Of a stretch of DNA of 18,751 nucleotides, positions 1 through 7,386 are shown in pieces. Every line of letters starts with the position of its first letter. The first letter of the stretch is position 1. The notes beneath the pieces were generated by a model. The model had not been told where the DNA came from and searched no databases. It saw nothing but the letters and a program-made list of their open reading frames with translations. The translations under genes were made by a program, and so were the position numbers. The stretch lies in NCBI GenBank assembly GCA_905202115.1, contig CAJKQZ010000030.1:1-18751 (forward strand), in the 5' to 3' direction. Origin of the DNA: an uncultured Prevotellaceae bacterium. Lineage in GTDB: Bacteria > Bacteroidota > Bacteroidia > Bacteroidales > Bacteroidaceae.

Positions 1-4
1 AAAT

Positions 5-70
5 TGAAAATACAAGGGAGATAATCGAAAATATGTCTGAGATAATTTAAAATATGTCAGACATATTTTT
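5..70. repeat. 21-bp tandem repeat forming a hairpin, T-run at its end
   Basis: The unit starting GAGATAAT at 18 recurs at 39, so the period is 21 bp, and a diverged partial copy appears to precede it from about 5. The repeat also folds: AAAATATGTCTGA (28-40) is the exact reverse complement of 57-69, with a 16-nt loop, and the right arm ends in a run of six T (65-70 region). This could be the terminator of a gene to the left of the window, or a set of protein sites spaced two helical turns apart. A related element lies at 6387-6446. The repeat structure is certain; its role is not. Confidence 0.6.
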
Positions 71-342
71 TGCTATGTATACATGCGTTGATTTTCAATT
101 ACTTGCTGGGTGACCGTTTTTGTCTGCAAAACCCTCCGGTAAGGTGTCGGGGATTTTATGGGGAGCAGCATCCTTTTGCAATTTGAGGATATGCATACGG
201 AAAATAGGGGCGGAGCCTGAATTTTTCCCGCATATTTTATTATCGGGCCCGAATGCAGACTGCTGCTTGCAAGTTTGTGTAAATTAAGTTTTAATCTTAT
301 TAAAATATGCGTATGTGCGACATGATGTTTAGAATAAATATA
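71..342. other. Upstream intergenic region without a convincing gene
   Basis: This stretch ahead of the activase gene holds no convincing coding frame on either strand. The only long frame is antisense (73-450), has no recognisable domain and overlaps the promoter and the start of the activase gene. A short AT palindrome at 289-305 (TTTTAAT, CTT, ATTAAAA) is visible but could be chance in DNA this AT-rich. Confidence 0.5.
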
Positions 343-350
343 TACATTTG
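343..350 (+). promoter_or_regulatory. Candidate Bacteroidetes -7 box for the activase-tetR operon
   Basis: TACATTTG matches the Bacteroidetes sigma-ABfr -7 consensus TAnnTTTG exactly and lies 54 bases before the ATG at 404. No good TTTG box is visible 19-21 bases upstream, so the promoter is only half supported. Transcription would start near 357, inside the palindrome at 356-377. Confidence 0.45.
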
Positions 351-355
351 CACCG

Positions 356-377
356 AAACTGACACAAGTGTCAGTTT
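356..377. promoter_or_regulatory. Palindromic operator candidate for the TetR regulator
   Basis: Two perfect 10-bp arms, AAACTGACAC and GTGTCAGTTT, are separated by AA. The palindrome sits just after the -7 box and before the ATG at 404, where a bound repressor would block initiation. TetR-family operators are commonly palindromes of this size. The last bases of the same transcription unit encode a TetR protein (4612-5226), so negative autoregulation is the simplest reading. The palindrome is observed; the pairing with this TetR is inferred. Confidence 0.6.
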
Positions 378-403
378 TATCGGATAATATTGATTCCAAC
401 TTT

Positions 404-3400
404 ATGACGCAATATAAAATAGGAATAGACATAGGTTCCACAACGGCCAAAATCGTTGTGCTCGATGCTTGCGACGGCAGGCTTGTATACCACCGCTACG
501 AGCGTCACCAAGCAAAGGTAAAAGAATGCCTCGAGGATTTTTTCAAGGCTCTCGCTCCCGTTGTGGGGAATCATGCTGTCGAAATAAACATAACCGGCTC
601 GGTAGGCATGGGCGTGTGCGAGCGTAGCGGCATACCTTTCGTACAGGAGGTGGTTGCGGCAACCAATTACGTGCGCTCGGCTCATCCCGAGACCACTACG
701 ATGATAGATATCGGAGGCGAGGACGCGAAAGTCGTGTTTTTCGACGGCAACAGGGCTACCGATTTGCGCATGAACGGCAACTGTGCCGGAGGTACGGGAG
801 CTTTCATCGACCAAATGGCTATATTGCTCGGCGTTTCGAACGACGAGCTCGGGCGGCTGGCGCTGAACGCCACGCATGTCTATCCTATAGCCTCGCGTTG
901 CGGTGTGTTCTGTAAAACCGACATACAGAACCTTATCGCCAAGAACATTCCGCGCGAGGATATAGCGGCTTCTATTTTTCATGCCGTGGCCGTGCAGACG
1001 GTAATCACGCTTGCGCACGGCTGTACCATAACCGCTCCGCTGCTTTTCTGCGGAGGGCCCCTTACATTCATTCCTGCATTGCGCAAAGCGTTTGTAAGCT
1101 ATCTGAAACTCGGCGACAACGATGTGATTGTACCGGAGGCGGGAAGCCTGATACCGGCATGGGGAGCGGCTCTTGCCGAAGGAGGATTTACAAGTACGCT
1201 CGGCGAGCTCGCGGCTCTTGTGGAAGAGCGTCTTTCCATTAAAACCCATTCGTTTCTGAGCCTGCCACCGATATTCTGCAGCGAAAACGAATACAAGGAA
1301 TGGCTTGCCGGTCTCGGCGGAAAGGGTGTGCGGCGCGGTGCGTTGCGGAGCGGAGTGCAGGAAGCCTATATCGGTGTCGATTCCGGCTCTACCACAACCA
1401 AAATAGTGGTGCTCGCTCCCGACGGCTCTATGCTCTACTCGTATTATCACGACAACGACGGAAATCCCGTGCAGACGGTAGAAAACGGATTGCAGGAGTT
1501 CAGGCGGCGTTGCGAGGCGGCCGGTACGGAGTTGCGCGTTGTCGGTTCCTGCTCTACGGGATACGGCGAAGATCTTATAAAGGCGGCGTTCGGAATGGAC
1601 AGCGGAATAATAGAAACCATTGCCCATTATATGGCCGCGCGGAGCATAACTCCGGAAGTGTCGTTCATTCTCGACATCGGCGGACAGGACATGAAAGCAA
1701 TCTTCGTGGACGGCGGAGTGATAAACCGCATAGAAATAAACGAGGCGTGCTCGTCGGGCTGCGGCTCGTTCATCAGCACTTTCGCCCGCTCGCTCGGTTA
1801 CAACGTCGAGGCATTCGCCGGCGAAGCCTGCAAGTCGGCACATCCGTGCGACCTCGGCACACGTTGCACCGTATTCATGAACTCGAAAGTGAAACAGGTG
1901 CTGCGCGAGGGCGCAAGCGTGGCCGATATTGCCGCAGGCCTGTCGTATTCGGTGGTGAAAAACTGTCTGTATAAGGTATTGCAGCTTAAAAACACTTCCG
2001 AATTGGGCGCGCATGTGGTAGTGCAGGGCGGAACAATGCGCAACGATTCTATAGTGCGTGCGCTTGAAAAACTGTCCGGAACCAACGTGTACCGCAGCGA
2101 TTGCCCCGAACTTATGGGAGCAATGGGGTGCGCTCTTTATGCATTGCGGAAAGGCGCGGGCACGGGCGCGACACTTGATGAAATGACAGGGCGCGCGCGG
2201 TTTACCTCGCGGCTGCTGCATTGCAAAGGCTGCGAAAACTCTTGCGCGGTTACCCAATATCTATTCGGGGGCGGACAGAAATACTATTCAGGCAACCGCT
2301 GCGAGAAAGTGTTCTCTAACCGCGGAGAGAAAGCCGAAGCCGGCGTCAACGTTTACGAGCGGAAGATGAAAATGCTCTTTGACCGCAGCACGAGTGTAGG
2401 CGCTCCGATTTTACGCATAGGAATCCCCCGCTGTCTTAACATGTATGAGGAATATCCTTTCTGGCACACTCTTTTTACCGGCTGCGGAATGGACGTACAA
2501 CTGTCCGATCTTTCGGATTATTTGCGCTACGAACATACCGCCGGCTGCGTGATGAGCGACAATATCTGCTTCCCAGCCAAACTTGTGCATAGTCACATCG
2601 AGAACCTCTCGCAGCGGGGCGTAGATCGCATATTCATGCCGTTCGTTGTCTTTGAAAAGAAGGAAAACGATCATCAGAACAGCTATAATTGCCCGATTGT
2701 GTCGGGATATTCCGAAGTCGTGAAAAGTTCGCAGCCGGTCGATGTGCCTGTCGATACTCCCGTTATAACTTTCAAGGATGAAAAACTTCTCTACAAGCAA
2801 TGCCGCTCGTATTTGCAGGCATTCGGTCTGAAGGAAAATACTATACGCTGCGCCTTTGCAGAGGCTTTGCGCGAACAAAGTGCCTACGAAGCGGAACTTG
2901 CTGCCTATAATAAGGAGGTTCTTGCGCAGGCAAGGGCAAAAAACAAGCTCATAATAATGCTTGCAGGGCGTCCGTATCACACCGATTCGCTCATACAGCA
3001 CAAAGTGTCGGACATGATTGCGGCGATGGGCGTTTACGTGATTACCGACGACGTTGTGCGTGGCGAAAACATATCGATAGCCGACACCATATACCTTTCG
3101 CAGTGGGCTTATCCCAACAGAATTCTGAAAGCGGCCAAGTGGGCGGGTACGCAAAGGGACGACGTGCAGTTTATGCAGCTTACTTCTTTCGGCTGCGGCC
3201 CCGACGCATTCCTTACCAACGAGGTGCGCGCCACGCTCGAGCGTTACCACAAGAACCTTACGCTTCTGAAAATCGACGACGTGAGCAATATCGGTTCCAT
3301 AAAGCTTCGTGTGCGTTCGCTGATAGAGAGCATAAGTCTTGGCGTGCGGGAGCGCGAGGCGCGCAGGGAAGAAGCGTTCGAGACAACGCCCGTATTTACC

Positions 3401-4615
3401 AAAGCCGAGCGCAGACGCAAGCTCATAGCCCCGTTCTTTACGCCGTTTCTTTCGCCGCTTATTCCTTCGGCAATGAAAGTGGCCGGCTTCGAGGTGGAAA
3501 ATCTTCCCTTGAGCGACGCGGAATCGTGCGATCTCGGTTTGAAATACTCCAACAACGAGGTGTGCTATCCCGCAACGCTTATCGTGGGCGATGTGGTGAA
3601 AGCTTTCAAGAGCGGAAAGTACAATCCCGACGATACGGCGGTTGTGATAACCCAGACCGGCGGACAGTGCCGCGCCAGCAACTATGTGGCGCTTATAAAG
3701 CGCGCTCTTCTGGCCAACGGTTACAAGAATACGCCCGTGGTGTCGCTTTCTTTGGGCAGCGGAATAGAGAACGAACAGCCGGGGTTCGACATACCCTGGC
3801 TCAAGTTGCTGCCCGTGGCGCTTGCTACCATGTTGTACAGCGACGCGATAGCTAAATTCTATTATGCGACGGTGGTGCGCGAGTGCGTAAAGGGAAAGGC
3901 GGCCGCCTTGCGCGACGAATTCCTCGAGCGCGCCAAGCCTGTAATCGAGGCCAACCGTCCGAAAGGACTTCTCTCGCTTCTTGCCGAGGCGGCAGAGCGT
4001 TTCAACGAGGCGTGCCTTGACAAGGAAACGTCGAAAGTGGGCGTGGTGGGAGAGATTTTCCTTGAATTCAACCCGTTTGCCCAGAAAAACGTTACCGAAT
4101 GGCTCATAAACCAGAATCTCGAGGTCGTTCCGCCGCTGATAACCGATTTCTTCACGCAGAGTTTCGTGAATTTGCGCACTAAGGAGCGTTCGCTTCTGCA
4201 GAGAAAGCGTTTGCCCAATGCGGTGATAGATTTGCTGTATCGCATGGTGTCGAAAAAAATAGACAAGTATAATGCCGTGGGCAGTGCGTTCCGTTATTTC
4301 ATGCCGTTCGACGACATCCGCGAGAAGGCCGCGCGCGCGTCGGAGCTCATCACGCTCAACGCGCAGTTCGGCGAGGGCTGGCTCATATCGGGCGAAATGG
4401 CAACTTATGCCGCTCACGGCATAAACCATGTGGTAAGCCTGCAACCGTTCGGCTGCATTGCAAACCACATTATCGAGAAAGGAATCGAGAAGAAAATAAA
4501 GAGTATGTTTCCGCAGATGAACATTCTTTCGCTCGATTTCGACAGTTCCGTGAGCGACGTTAACATCGTAAACCGTCTGCTTCTTTTCATCGACAACATA
4601 AGGCAGGAAAAGTGA
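404..4615 (+). CDS. 2-hydroxyacyl-CoA dehydratase activase-like protein, tandem ATPase domains plus DUF2229-type region
   Basis: A 1403-residue relative of the BcrAD/BadFG (HgdC) activases, ATPases that pass electrons from a [4Fe-4S] cluster to a dehydratase or reductase. Two ASKHA ATPase units are visible: DIGSTTAK at residues 9-16 and DSGSTTTK from residue 326. The first unit keeps Cys127 (NCAGGTG context) and Cys166 (RCGVFC context), matching the two cluster-ligand positions of HgdC; the second has equivalent Cys-rich motifs (ACSSGCGS, TRCTVF). From about residue 670 the protein continues into a DUF2229/HgdB-like region with conserved Cys motifs such as GGQCRASNY, so activase and acceptor-like parts share one chain. 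The ATG at 404 is preferred to the GTG at 368, which lies inside the palindrome. The substrate is unknown, and no separate dehydratase subunits are nearby. The stop overlaps the tetR start. Confidence 0.88.
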   Translation: MTQYKIGIDIGSTTAKIVVLDACDGRLVYHRYERHQAKVKECLEDFFKALAPVVGNHAVEINITGSVGMGVCERSGIPFVQEVVAATNYVRSAHPETTTMIDIGGEDAKVVFFDGNRATDLRMNGNCAGGTGAFIDQMAILLGVSNDELGRLALNATHVYPIASRCGVFCKTDIQNLIAKNIPREDIAASIFHAVAVQTVITLAHGCTITAPLLFCGGPLTFIPALRKAFVSYLKLGDNDVIVPEAGSLIPAWGAALAEGGFTSTLGELAALVEERLSIKTHSFLSLPPIFCSENEYKEWLAGLGGKGVRRGALRSGVQEAYIGVDSGSTTTKIVVLAPDGSMLYSYYHDNDGNPVQTVENGLQEFRRRCEAAGTELRVVGSCSTGYGEDLIKAAFGMDSGIIETIAHYMAARSITPEVSFILDIGGQDMKAIFVDGGVINRIEINEACSSGCGSFISTFARSLGYNVEAFAGEACKSAHPCDLGTRCTVFMNSKVKQVLREGASVADIAAGLSYSVVKNCLYKVLQLKNTSELGAHVVVQGGTMRNDSIVRALEKLSGTNVYRSDCPELMGAMGCALYALRKGAGTGATLDEMTGRARFTSRLLHCKGCENSCAVTQYLFGGGQKYYSGNRCEKVFSNRGEKAEAGVNVYERKMKMLFDRSTSVGAPILRIGIPRCLNMYEEYPFWHTLFTGCGMDVQLSDLSDYLRYEHTAGCVMSDNICFPAKLVHSHIENLSQRGVDRIFMPFVVFEKKENDHQNSYNCPIVSGYSEVVKSSQPVDVPVDTPVITFKDEKLLYKQCRSYLQAFGLKENTIRCAFAEALREQSAYEAELAAYNKEVLAQARAKNKLIIMLAGRPYHTDSLIQHKVSDMIAAMGVYVITDDVVRGENISIADTIYLSQWAYPNRILKAAKWAGTQRDDVQFMQLTSFGCGPDAFLTNEVRATLERYHKNLTLLKIDDVSNIGSIKLRVRSLIESISLGVREREARREEAFETTPVFTKAERRRKLIAPFFTPFLSPLIPSAMKVAGFEVENLPLSDAESCDLGLKYSNNEVCYPATLIVGDVVKAFKSGKYNPDDTAVVITQTGGQCRASNYVALIKRALLANGYKNTPVVSLSLGSGIENEQPGFDIPWLKLLPVALATMLYSDAIAKFYYATVVRECVKGKAAALRDEFLERAKPVIEANRPKGLLSLLAEAAERFNEACLDKETSKVGVVGEIFLEFNPFAQKNVTEWLINQNLEVVPPLITDFFTQSFVNLRTKERSLLQRKRLPNAVIDLLYRMVSKKIDKYNAVGSAFRYFMPFDDIREKAARASELITLNAQFGEGWLISGEMATYAAHGINHVVSLQPFGCIANHIIEKGIEKKIKSMFPQMNILSLDFDSSVSDVNIVNRLLLFIDNIRQEK

Positions 4616-5226
4616 GCGACGCGAAATACAGCAGCCAGGAGCTGCAACTGATTGAAACTGCGCGGCGCCTGTTCACCGAGAAAGGTTTCTCCGAAACTAC
4701 CATGAGCGACATAGCTTCGGAGGCCGGAATAAAGCGTTCCACGCTGCATTATTACTTTGCAAATAAGGATGTGATGTTTCAGGCGGTGTTCGGAATGATT
4801 GTCGAAAGTCTTATGCCGCGCCTGCAGGAAATCATGCGCAGCGATTTGCCGTTCATGGAGCGCCTCGGGCTGGTGGCCGACGAATATTTCGGGCGTTTCA
4901 TAGAGAATCCGTCGATACCCCGCTTTGTGATGTCGGAGATCCAGCGCGACGTGGAGCATCTTATGGAAACCGCCAGGGCCATGAACTTCGACAAGGTGTT
5001 TTCGTTGATTCGCGAGGCGCTCGTGTCGGAAATGGAGGCCGGCCGAATGCGCAGAGTTCCTATCTACGTGGTGTTCACGACATTCTACGGGCTAATGACG
5101 TTCCCCTTTCTTACCAAAAACCTGTATGTGTCGTGGTTCGGAATGAGCGACGACGATTTCCGCGACATGATAGTGGAGTGGAAACAGTATGTGCTTAAGC
5201 AGGTAGGCAATATATTGCTCGAATAG
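4612..5226 (+). CDS. TetR/AcrR-family transcriptional regulator
   Basis: A 204-residue protein with the standard TetR N-terminal DNA-binding domain: helix-turn-helix at about residues 30-49 (TMSDIASEAGIKRSTLHYYF), followed by the usual KDVMFQAVF helix. The C-terminal ligand and dimer domain is divergent, as is normal. It starts with GTG at 4612, overlapping the activase stop by four bases (GTGA), so the two are translated from one message and are probably coupled. Co-transcription suggests that it controls this operon, with the palindrome at 356-377 as its likely site. The ligand may be an acyl-CoA or related metabolite, but that is only a guess from the neighbour's family. Confidence 0.92.
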   Translation: MSDAKYSSQELQLIETARRLFTEKGFSETTMSDIASEAGIKRSTLHYYFANKDVMFQAVFGMIVESLMPRLQEIMRSDLPFMERLGLVADEYFGRFIENPSIPRFVMSEIQRDVEHLMETARAMNFDKVFSLIREALVSEMEAGRMRRVPIYVVFTTFYGLMTFPFLTKNLYVSWFGMSDDDFRDMIVEWKQYVLKQVGNILLE

Positions 5227-5315
5227 TCATCTTGTACGGAAGTGCGGGTGTTTTATATGCCGTTTTATGTGAACAAGACCTTGAAATTTCGAAAAGAGTA
5301 ACACAAAATACAGTC

Positions 5316-6233
5316 ATGCACCATCATCATAACCACAGTGAACCGATTACCTCGTTGCGCGGCATATATGTGCTGGCAATAGTGATGAACATTATCTTCG
5401 TACTTGTAGAGGCGGGTATAGGCCTCAGTACGAATTCCCTCGGCTTGCTTTCCGATGCGGGCCACAACCTTAGCGACGTGTTCAGCCTGCTGCTTGCGCT
5501 GTTCGCCTTCGAACTCGCCAAAGTGCGTCCCGCACGCAATTACACCTATGGCTATAAAAAAGGTACGGTACTTATATCTTTGCTTAACGCCATAATACTC
5601 CTCGTGGCCGTCGGGGCGATAATTGTGGAGAGCATACACAAGTTCTCCGACCCTGAGCCGGTGAACGGCGCCGCCATATCGTGGACGGCGGGAGTGGGAA
5701 TAATAATAAACGGGGCAAGCGCGTGGATGCTGATGCGCGCCCGCAAGAACGACCTCAACACCGAGGGCGCTTTCCTGCACATGGCGGCCGATACGCTCGT
5801 GTCGGTGGGCGTGGTGGTCTCCGGACTGGTTATCTCATACACCGGCTGGAACGTCGTCGACCCGATAATAAGTCTTGTGATAGTGGTTGTGATTCTCGTG
5901 TCCACGTGGCACCTGCTTTCGCAGAGCCTTCGCCTGTCGCTCGACGGAATACCCGAGAGTGTGGACGTTGACAGGATTACGGCCGATGTGCTCTCGGTCG
6001 AAGGTGTGGAGGATATGCACCACCTGCATGTGTGGGCGATAAGTACGACCGAAGTCGCAATGACGGCGCATGTTGTAGTCGATAGGATAGAGAGCATGGA
6101 GCGCGTGAAGCGCGAGATACGCCACCTTCTCGCACACGACGGTATAATCCACGCCACTCTTGAGTTCGAACGCCACGGCGAGACATGTTGCTGTCCCGAC
6201 GACAAGCCTTGCGGCCGCAAGCATTCCGACTGA
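5316..6233 (+). CDS. Cation diffusion facilitator (CzcD/ZitB-type) metal exporter
   Basis: A 305-residue CDF inner-membrane transporter, probably exporting Zn(II) or a similar divalent metal by proton antiport. It has six hydrophobic segments followed by a cytoplasmic domain. The transport site is visible as His50-x3-Asp54 (with Asp47) in TM2 and His155-x3-Asp159 in TM5, the H/D set typical of zinc-type CDFs. The protein begins with a His-rich stretch (MHHHHNH) and ends in a Cys-rich tail (ETCCCPDDKPCGRKH), both plausible metal ligands. The ATG at 5316 is preferred because the frame extends upstream only to a TTG at 5232 through sequence unlike the family. It follows tetR by 89 bases and is followed by a hairpin terminator. 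Its metal and any link to the activase are not shown. Confidence 0.92.
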   Translation: MHHHHNHSEPITSLRGIYVLAIVMNIIFVLVEAGIGLSTNSLGLLSDAGHNLSDVFSLLLALFAFELAKVRPARNYTYGYKKGTVLISLLNAIILLVAVGAIIVESIHKFSDPEPVNGAAISWTAGVGIIINGASAWMLMRARKNDLNTEGAFLHMAADTLVSVGVVVSGLVISYTGWNVVDPIISLVIVVVILVSTWHLLSQSLRLSLDGIPESVDVDRITADVLSVEGVEDMHHLHVWAISTTEVAMTAHVVVDRIESMERVKREIRHLLAHDGIIHATLEFERHGETCCCPDDKPCGRKHSD

Positions 6234-6309
6234 AAGCGCGGGGCATTGCGCGGTCGTAATGCAAATGAATGAATATGCAGTTTTTGTGAATGAAAAATGA
6301 ATACATGTG

Positions 6310-6345
6310 CGGCGGAAAATGAAAACTTTCCGCCGTTTGTTTTAT
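6310..6345 (+). terminator. Rho-independent terminator after the CDF gene
   Basis: CGGCGGAAA (6310-6318) pairs exactly with TTTCCGCCG (6327-6335) over an 8-nt loop, followed by a T-rich stretch (TTTGTTTTAT). The 9-bp GC-rich stem with T-rich tail lies 77 bases after the CDF stop and separates the left block from the capsule locus. Confidence 0.85.
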
Positions 6346-6386
6346 CTTTCTTGAGGAGTCGGGAATCTCTTCCCGCAGCAAATAAG

Positions 6387-6450
6387 AAATATGTCTGAGA
6401 TATTTTGAATTATCTCAGACATATTTTAAAATATCTCAGAGATAATTTTT
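6387..6450. repeat. Inverted and 21-bp spaced repeats related to the element at 5-70
   Basis: A 16-bp perfect inverted repeat pairs 6387-6402 (AAATATGTCTGAGATA) with 6411-6426 across an 8-nt loop. The core TATCTCAGA at 6411 recurs at 6432, exactly 21 bp on, and this second copy is itself near-palindromic (ATCTC, A, GAGAT). The words are the same as in the element at 5-70, mostly on the opposite strand. It could be a second terminator, an array of regulator sites, or a dispersed intergenic repeat. Confidence 0.65.
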
Positions 6451-6461
6451 CCGCCTGTTCA

Positions 6462-6584
6462 TGCCGCTTTGGGCAAACCGGAAACCCGGGGCCGGAAATG
6501 CCATGTGCCGCTTTCCGGAAAATATGGATATTTATTCGTTCCCGCTGTCTGCCAAAAAATCGGCTGTGCTTTTTTTGCCGCTTT
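6462..6584 (+). repeat. Three direct copies of TGCCGCTTT upstream of the capsule promoter
   Basis: The 9-mer TGCCGCTTT occurs at 6462-6470, 6506-6514 and 6576-6584. The third copy overlaps the TTTG box of the predicted promoter. CCGGAAA also occurs at 6478 and 6492 and inverted at 6512-6518, so the region can form a 7-bp stem with a 13-nt loop. This may be a regulator-binding array, but no known regulator site is recognised. Confidence 0.4.
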
Positions 6585-6604
6585 TAAATAAATGAGTATT
6601 TTTG
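6574..6604 (+). promoter_or_regulatory. Bacteroidetes-type promoter of the capsule locus
   Basis: TTTG at 6574-6577 and TATTTTTG at 6597-6604 match the Bacteroidetes -33 (TTTG) and -7 (TAnnTTTG) boxes, with a 19-bp gap, which is the expected distance. Transcription would begin near 6611, leaving a leader of about 200 nt before the upxY start at 6815. A long leader fits loci in which UpxY acts on the 5' untranslated region to prevent early termination. I see no pair of flanking inverted repeats that would make it an invertible promoter. Confidence 0.7.
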
Positions 6605-6632
6605 CAGAAAGTGTATGCATTTCCTGCAAAAA
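6599..6632. repeat. Inverted repeat over the -7 box and transcription start
   Basis: TTTTTGCAG (6599-6607) is the exact reverse complement of CTGCAAAAA (6624-6632), with a 16-nt gap, and pairing can extend inward with one bulged base. It includes the end of the -7 box and the likely start site, so it could be an operator or a hairpin at the very 5' end of the leader RNA. Confidence 0.5.
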
Positions 6633-6814
6633 CAGGTATTTGGAGTGACTGTGAAAACCCCTTGTCCTTATTAACGGGAAAAATTAATGTGCGGGTGGAA
6701 TCTCTGAATTCTTAACTTTTGTAAAAAATGCGGTTAACTGTTTAATTCGTAGGGAGATACGGATTTAGACAGGAGTAGCTATTATACTCTGTGTCGGAAT
6801 AAGCGGATGAAATA

Positions 6815-7354
6815 ATGGGCACTGAAGATATTCGTTGGTTTGTAATGCGCGATCTTAGCCGTTACAACGCTAAAACCCCTTGTTATAAGATACTTTCGGA
6901 GAGCGGTTACGATGTCTTTACGCCTATGAAATGGCAGTTGGAGGTAGTGAATGGCAAGAAAGTCCGTGTGCGGCGGCCGGTAATTCCCAATTTGCTTTTT
7001 GTTCGCGATGTAGAGAGCCGTCTTGAGGCTGTCACGCTCAAATATCAGAAACTGCAGTTTATCTATGTGCGCGGCGGCCGCTATCGCGAACCTATGGTGG
7101 TGCGCGATTCCGAGATGGACTGTTTTATGCGCTTTGCTGCTCTGACCGATTCGCCGGAGTATTTTTCTCCGCAGGAGATTACGCCCGAAATGTGCGGCAG
7201 AAGAGTGAGGATAGTAGACGGACCTTTGAACGGATGCGAGTGCAGACTGCTTACTGTAAGGGGCTCGAAAGTCAAACGCCTTATGGTGGAACTCCCCGGT
7301 CTGATAGCGGTGGCTGTCGAGGTCAGTCCCAGATATATACAGTTTATAAAATAG
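6815..7354 (+). CDS. upxY: UpxY-family transcription antiterminator (NusG-like)
   Basis: A 179-residue NusG paralogue of the type that opens Bacteroidales capsule loci. The NGN domain occupies roughly residues 5-110 (WFVMRDLSRYNAKTPCYKIL near the start, then VRRPVIPNLLFVRD). A KOW-type domain forms the C-terminus (VRIVDGPLNGCECRLL, then KVKRLMVELPGL). In Bacteroides fragilis such proteins bind RNA polymerase early in their own operon and allow it to read through a long polysaccharide operon. Position supports this: it is the first gene after the promoter, and the next genes make nucleotide sugars. No UpxZ partner gene, usual in B. fragilis loci, is present; a short integrase-like gene sits in that place instead. 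Confidence 0.93.
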   Translation: MGTEDIRWFVMRDLSRYNAKTPCYKILSESGYDVFTPMKWQLEVVNGKKVRVRRPVIPNLLFVRDVESRLEAVTLKYQKLQFIYVRGGRYREPMVVRDSEMDCFMRFAALTDSPEYFSPQEITPEMCGRRVRIVDGPLNGCECRLLTVRGSKVKRLMVELPGLIAVAVEVSPRYIQFIK

Positions 7355-7386
7355 TACAGACAATAGAATTTATATACTAAGAAACA

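Noticed and set aside
289..305. AT palindrome TTTTAAT, CTT, ATTAAAA as a regulatory site
   Set aside because: Only A and T in short arms in an AT-rich stretch; could easily be chance.
368..403. GTG start for the activase gene 36 bases upstream
   Set aside because: It lies in the right arm of the operator palindrome and near the predicted start of transcription, leaving almost no leader; the ATG at 404 begins directly at the ATPase domain.
73..450. Antisense frame of 125 codons over the upstream region
   Set aside because: No domain, and it overlaps the promoter, the palindrome and the start of the activase gene.
377..2257. Antisense open frame of 626 codons opposite the activase gene
   Set aside because: It is a shadow of the strongly biased codon use of the + strand gene; it shows no domain, and its composition is rich in His, Arg and Cys as typical of antisense frames.
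2411..4468. Antisense open frame of 685 codons opposite the activase gene
   Set aside because: Same reason: it lies entirely inside a well-supported conserved gene and has no recognisable protein features.
6405..6587. Small + strand frame of 60 codons between the repeats and the capsule promoter
   Set aside because: It begins inside the hairpin repeat and reads through the TGCCGCTTT copies; composition is not protein-like.
6234..6814. Invertible capsule promoter as in B. fragilis
   Set aside because: I looked for matching inverted repeats flanking the promoter at 6574-6604 at a distance suitable for inversion and found none; the repeats present are close hairpins.
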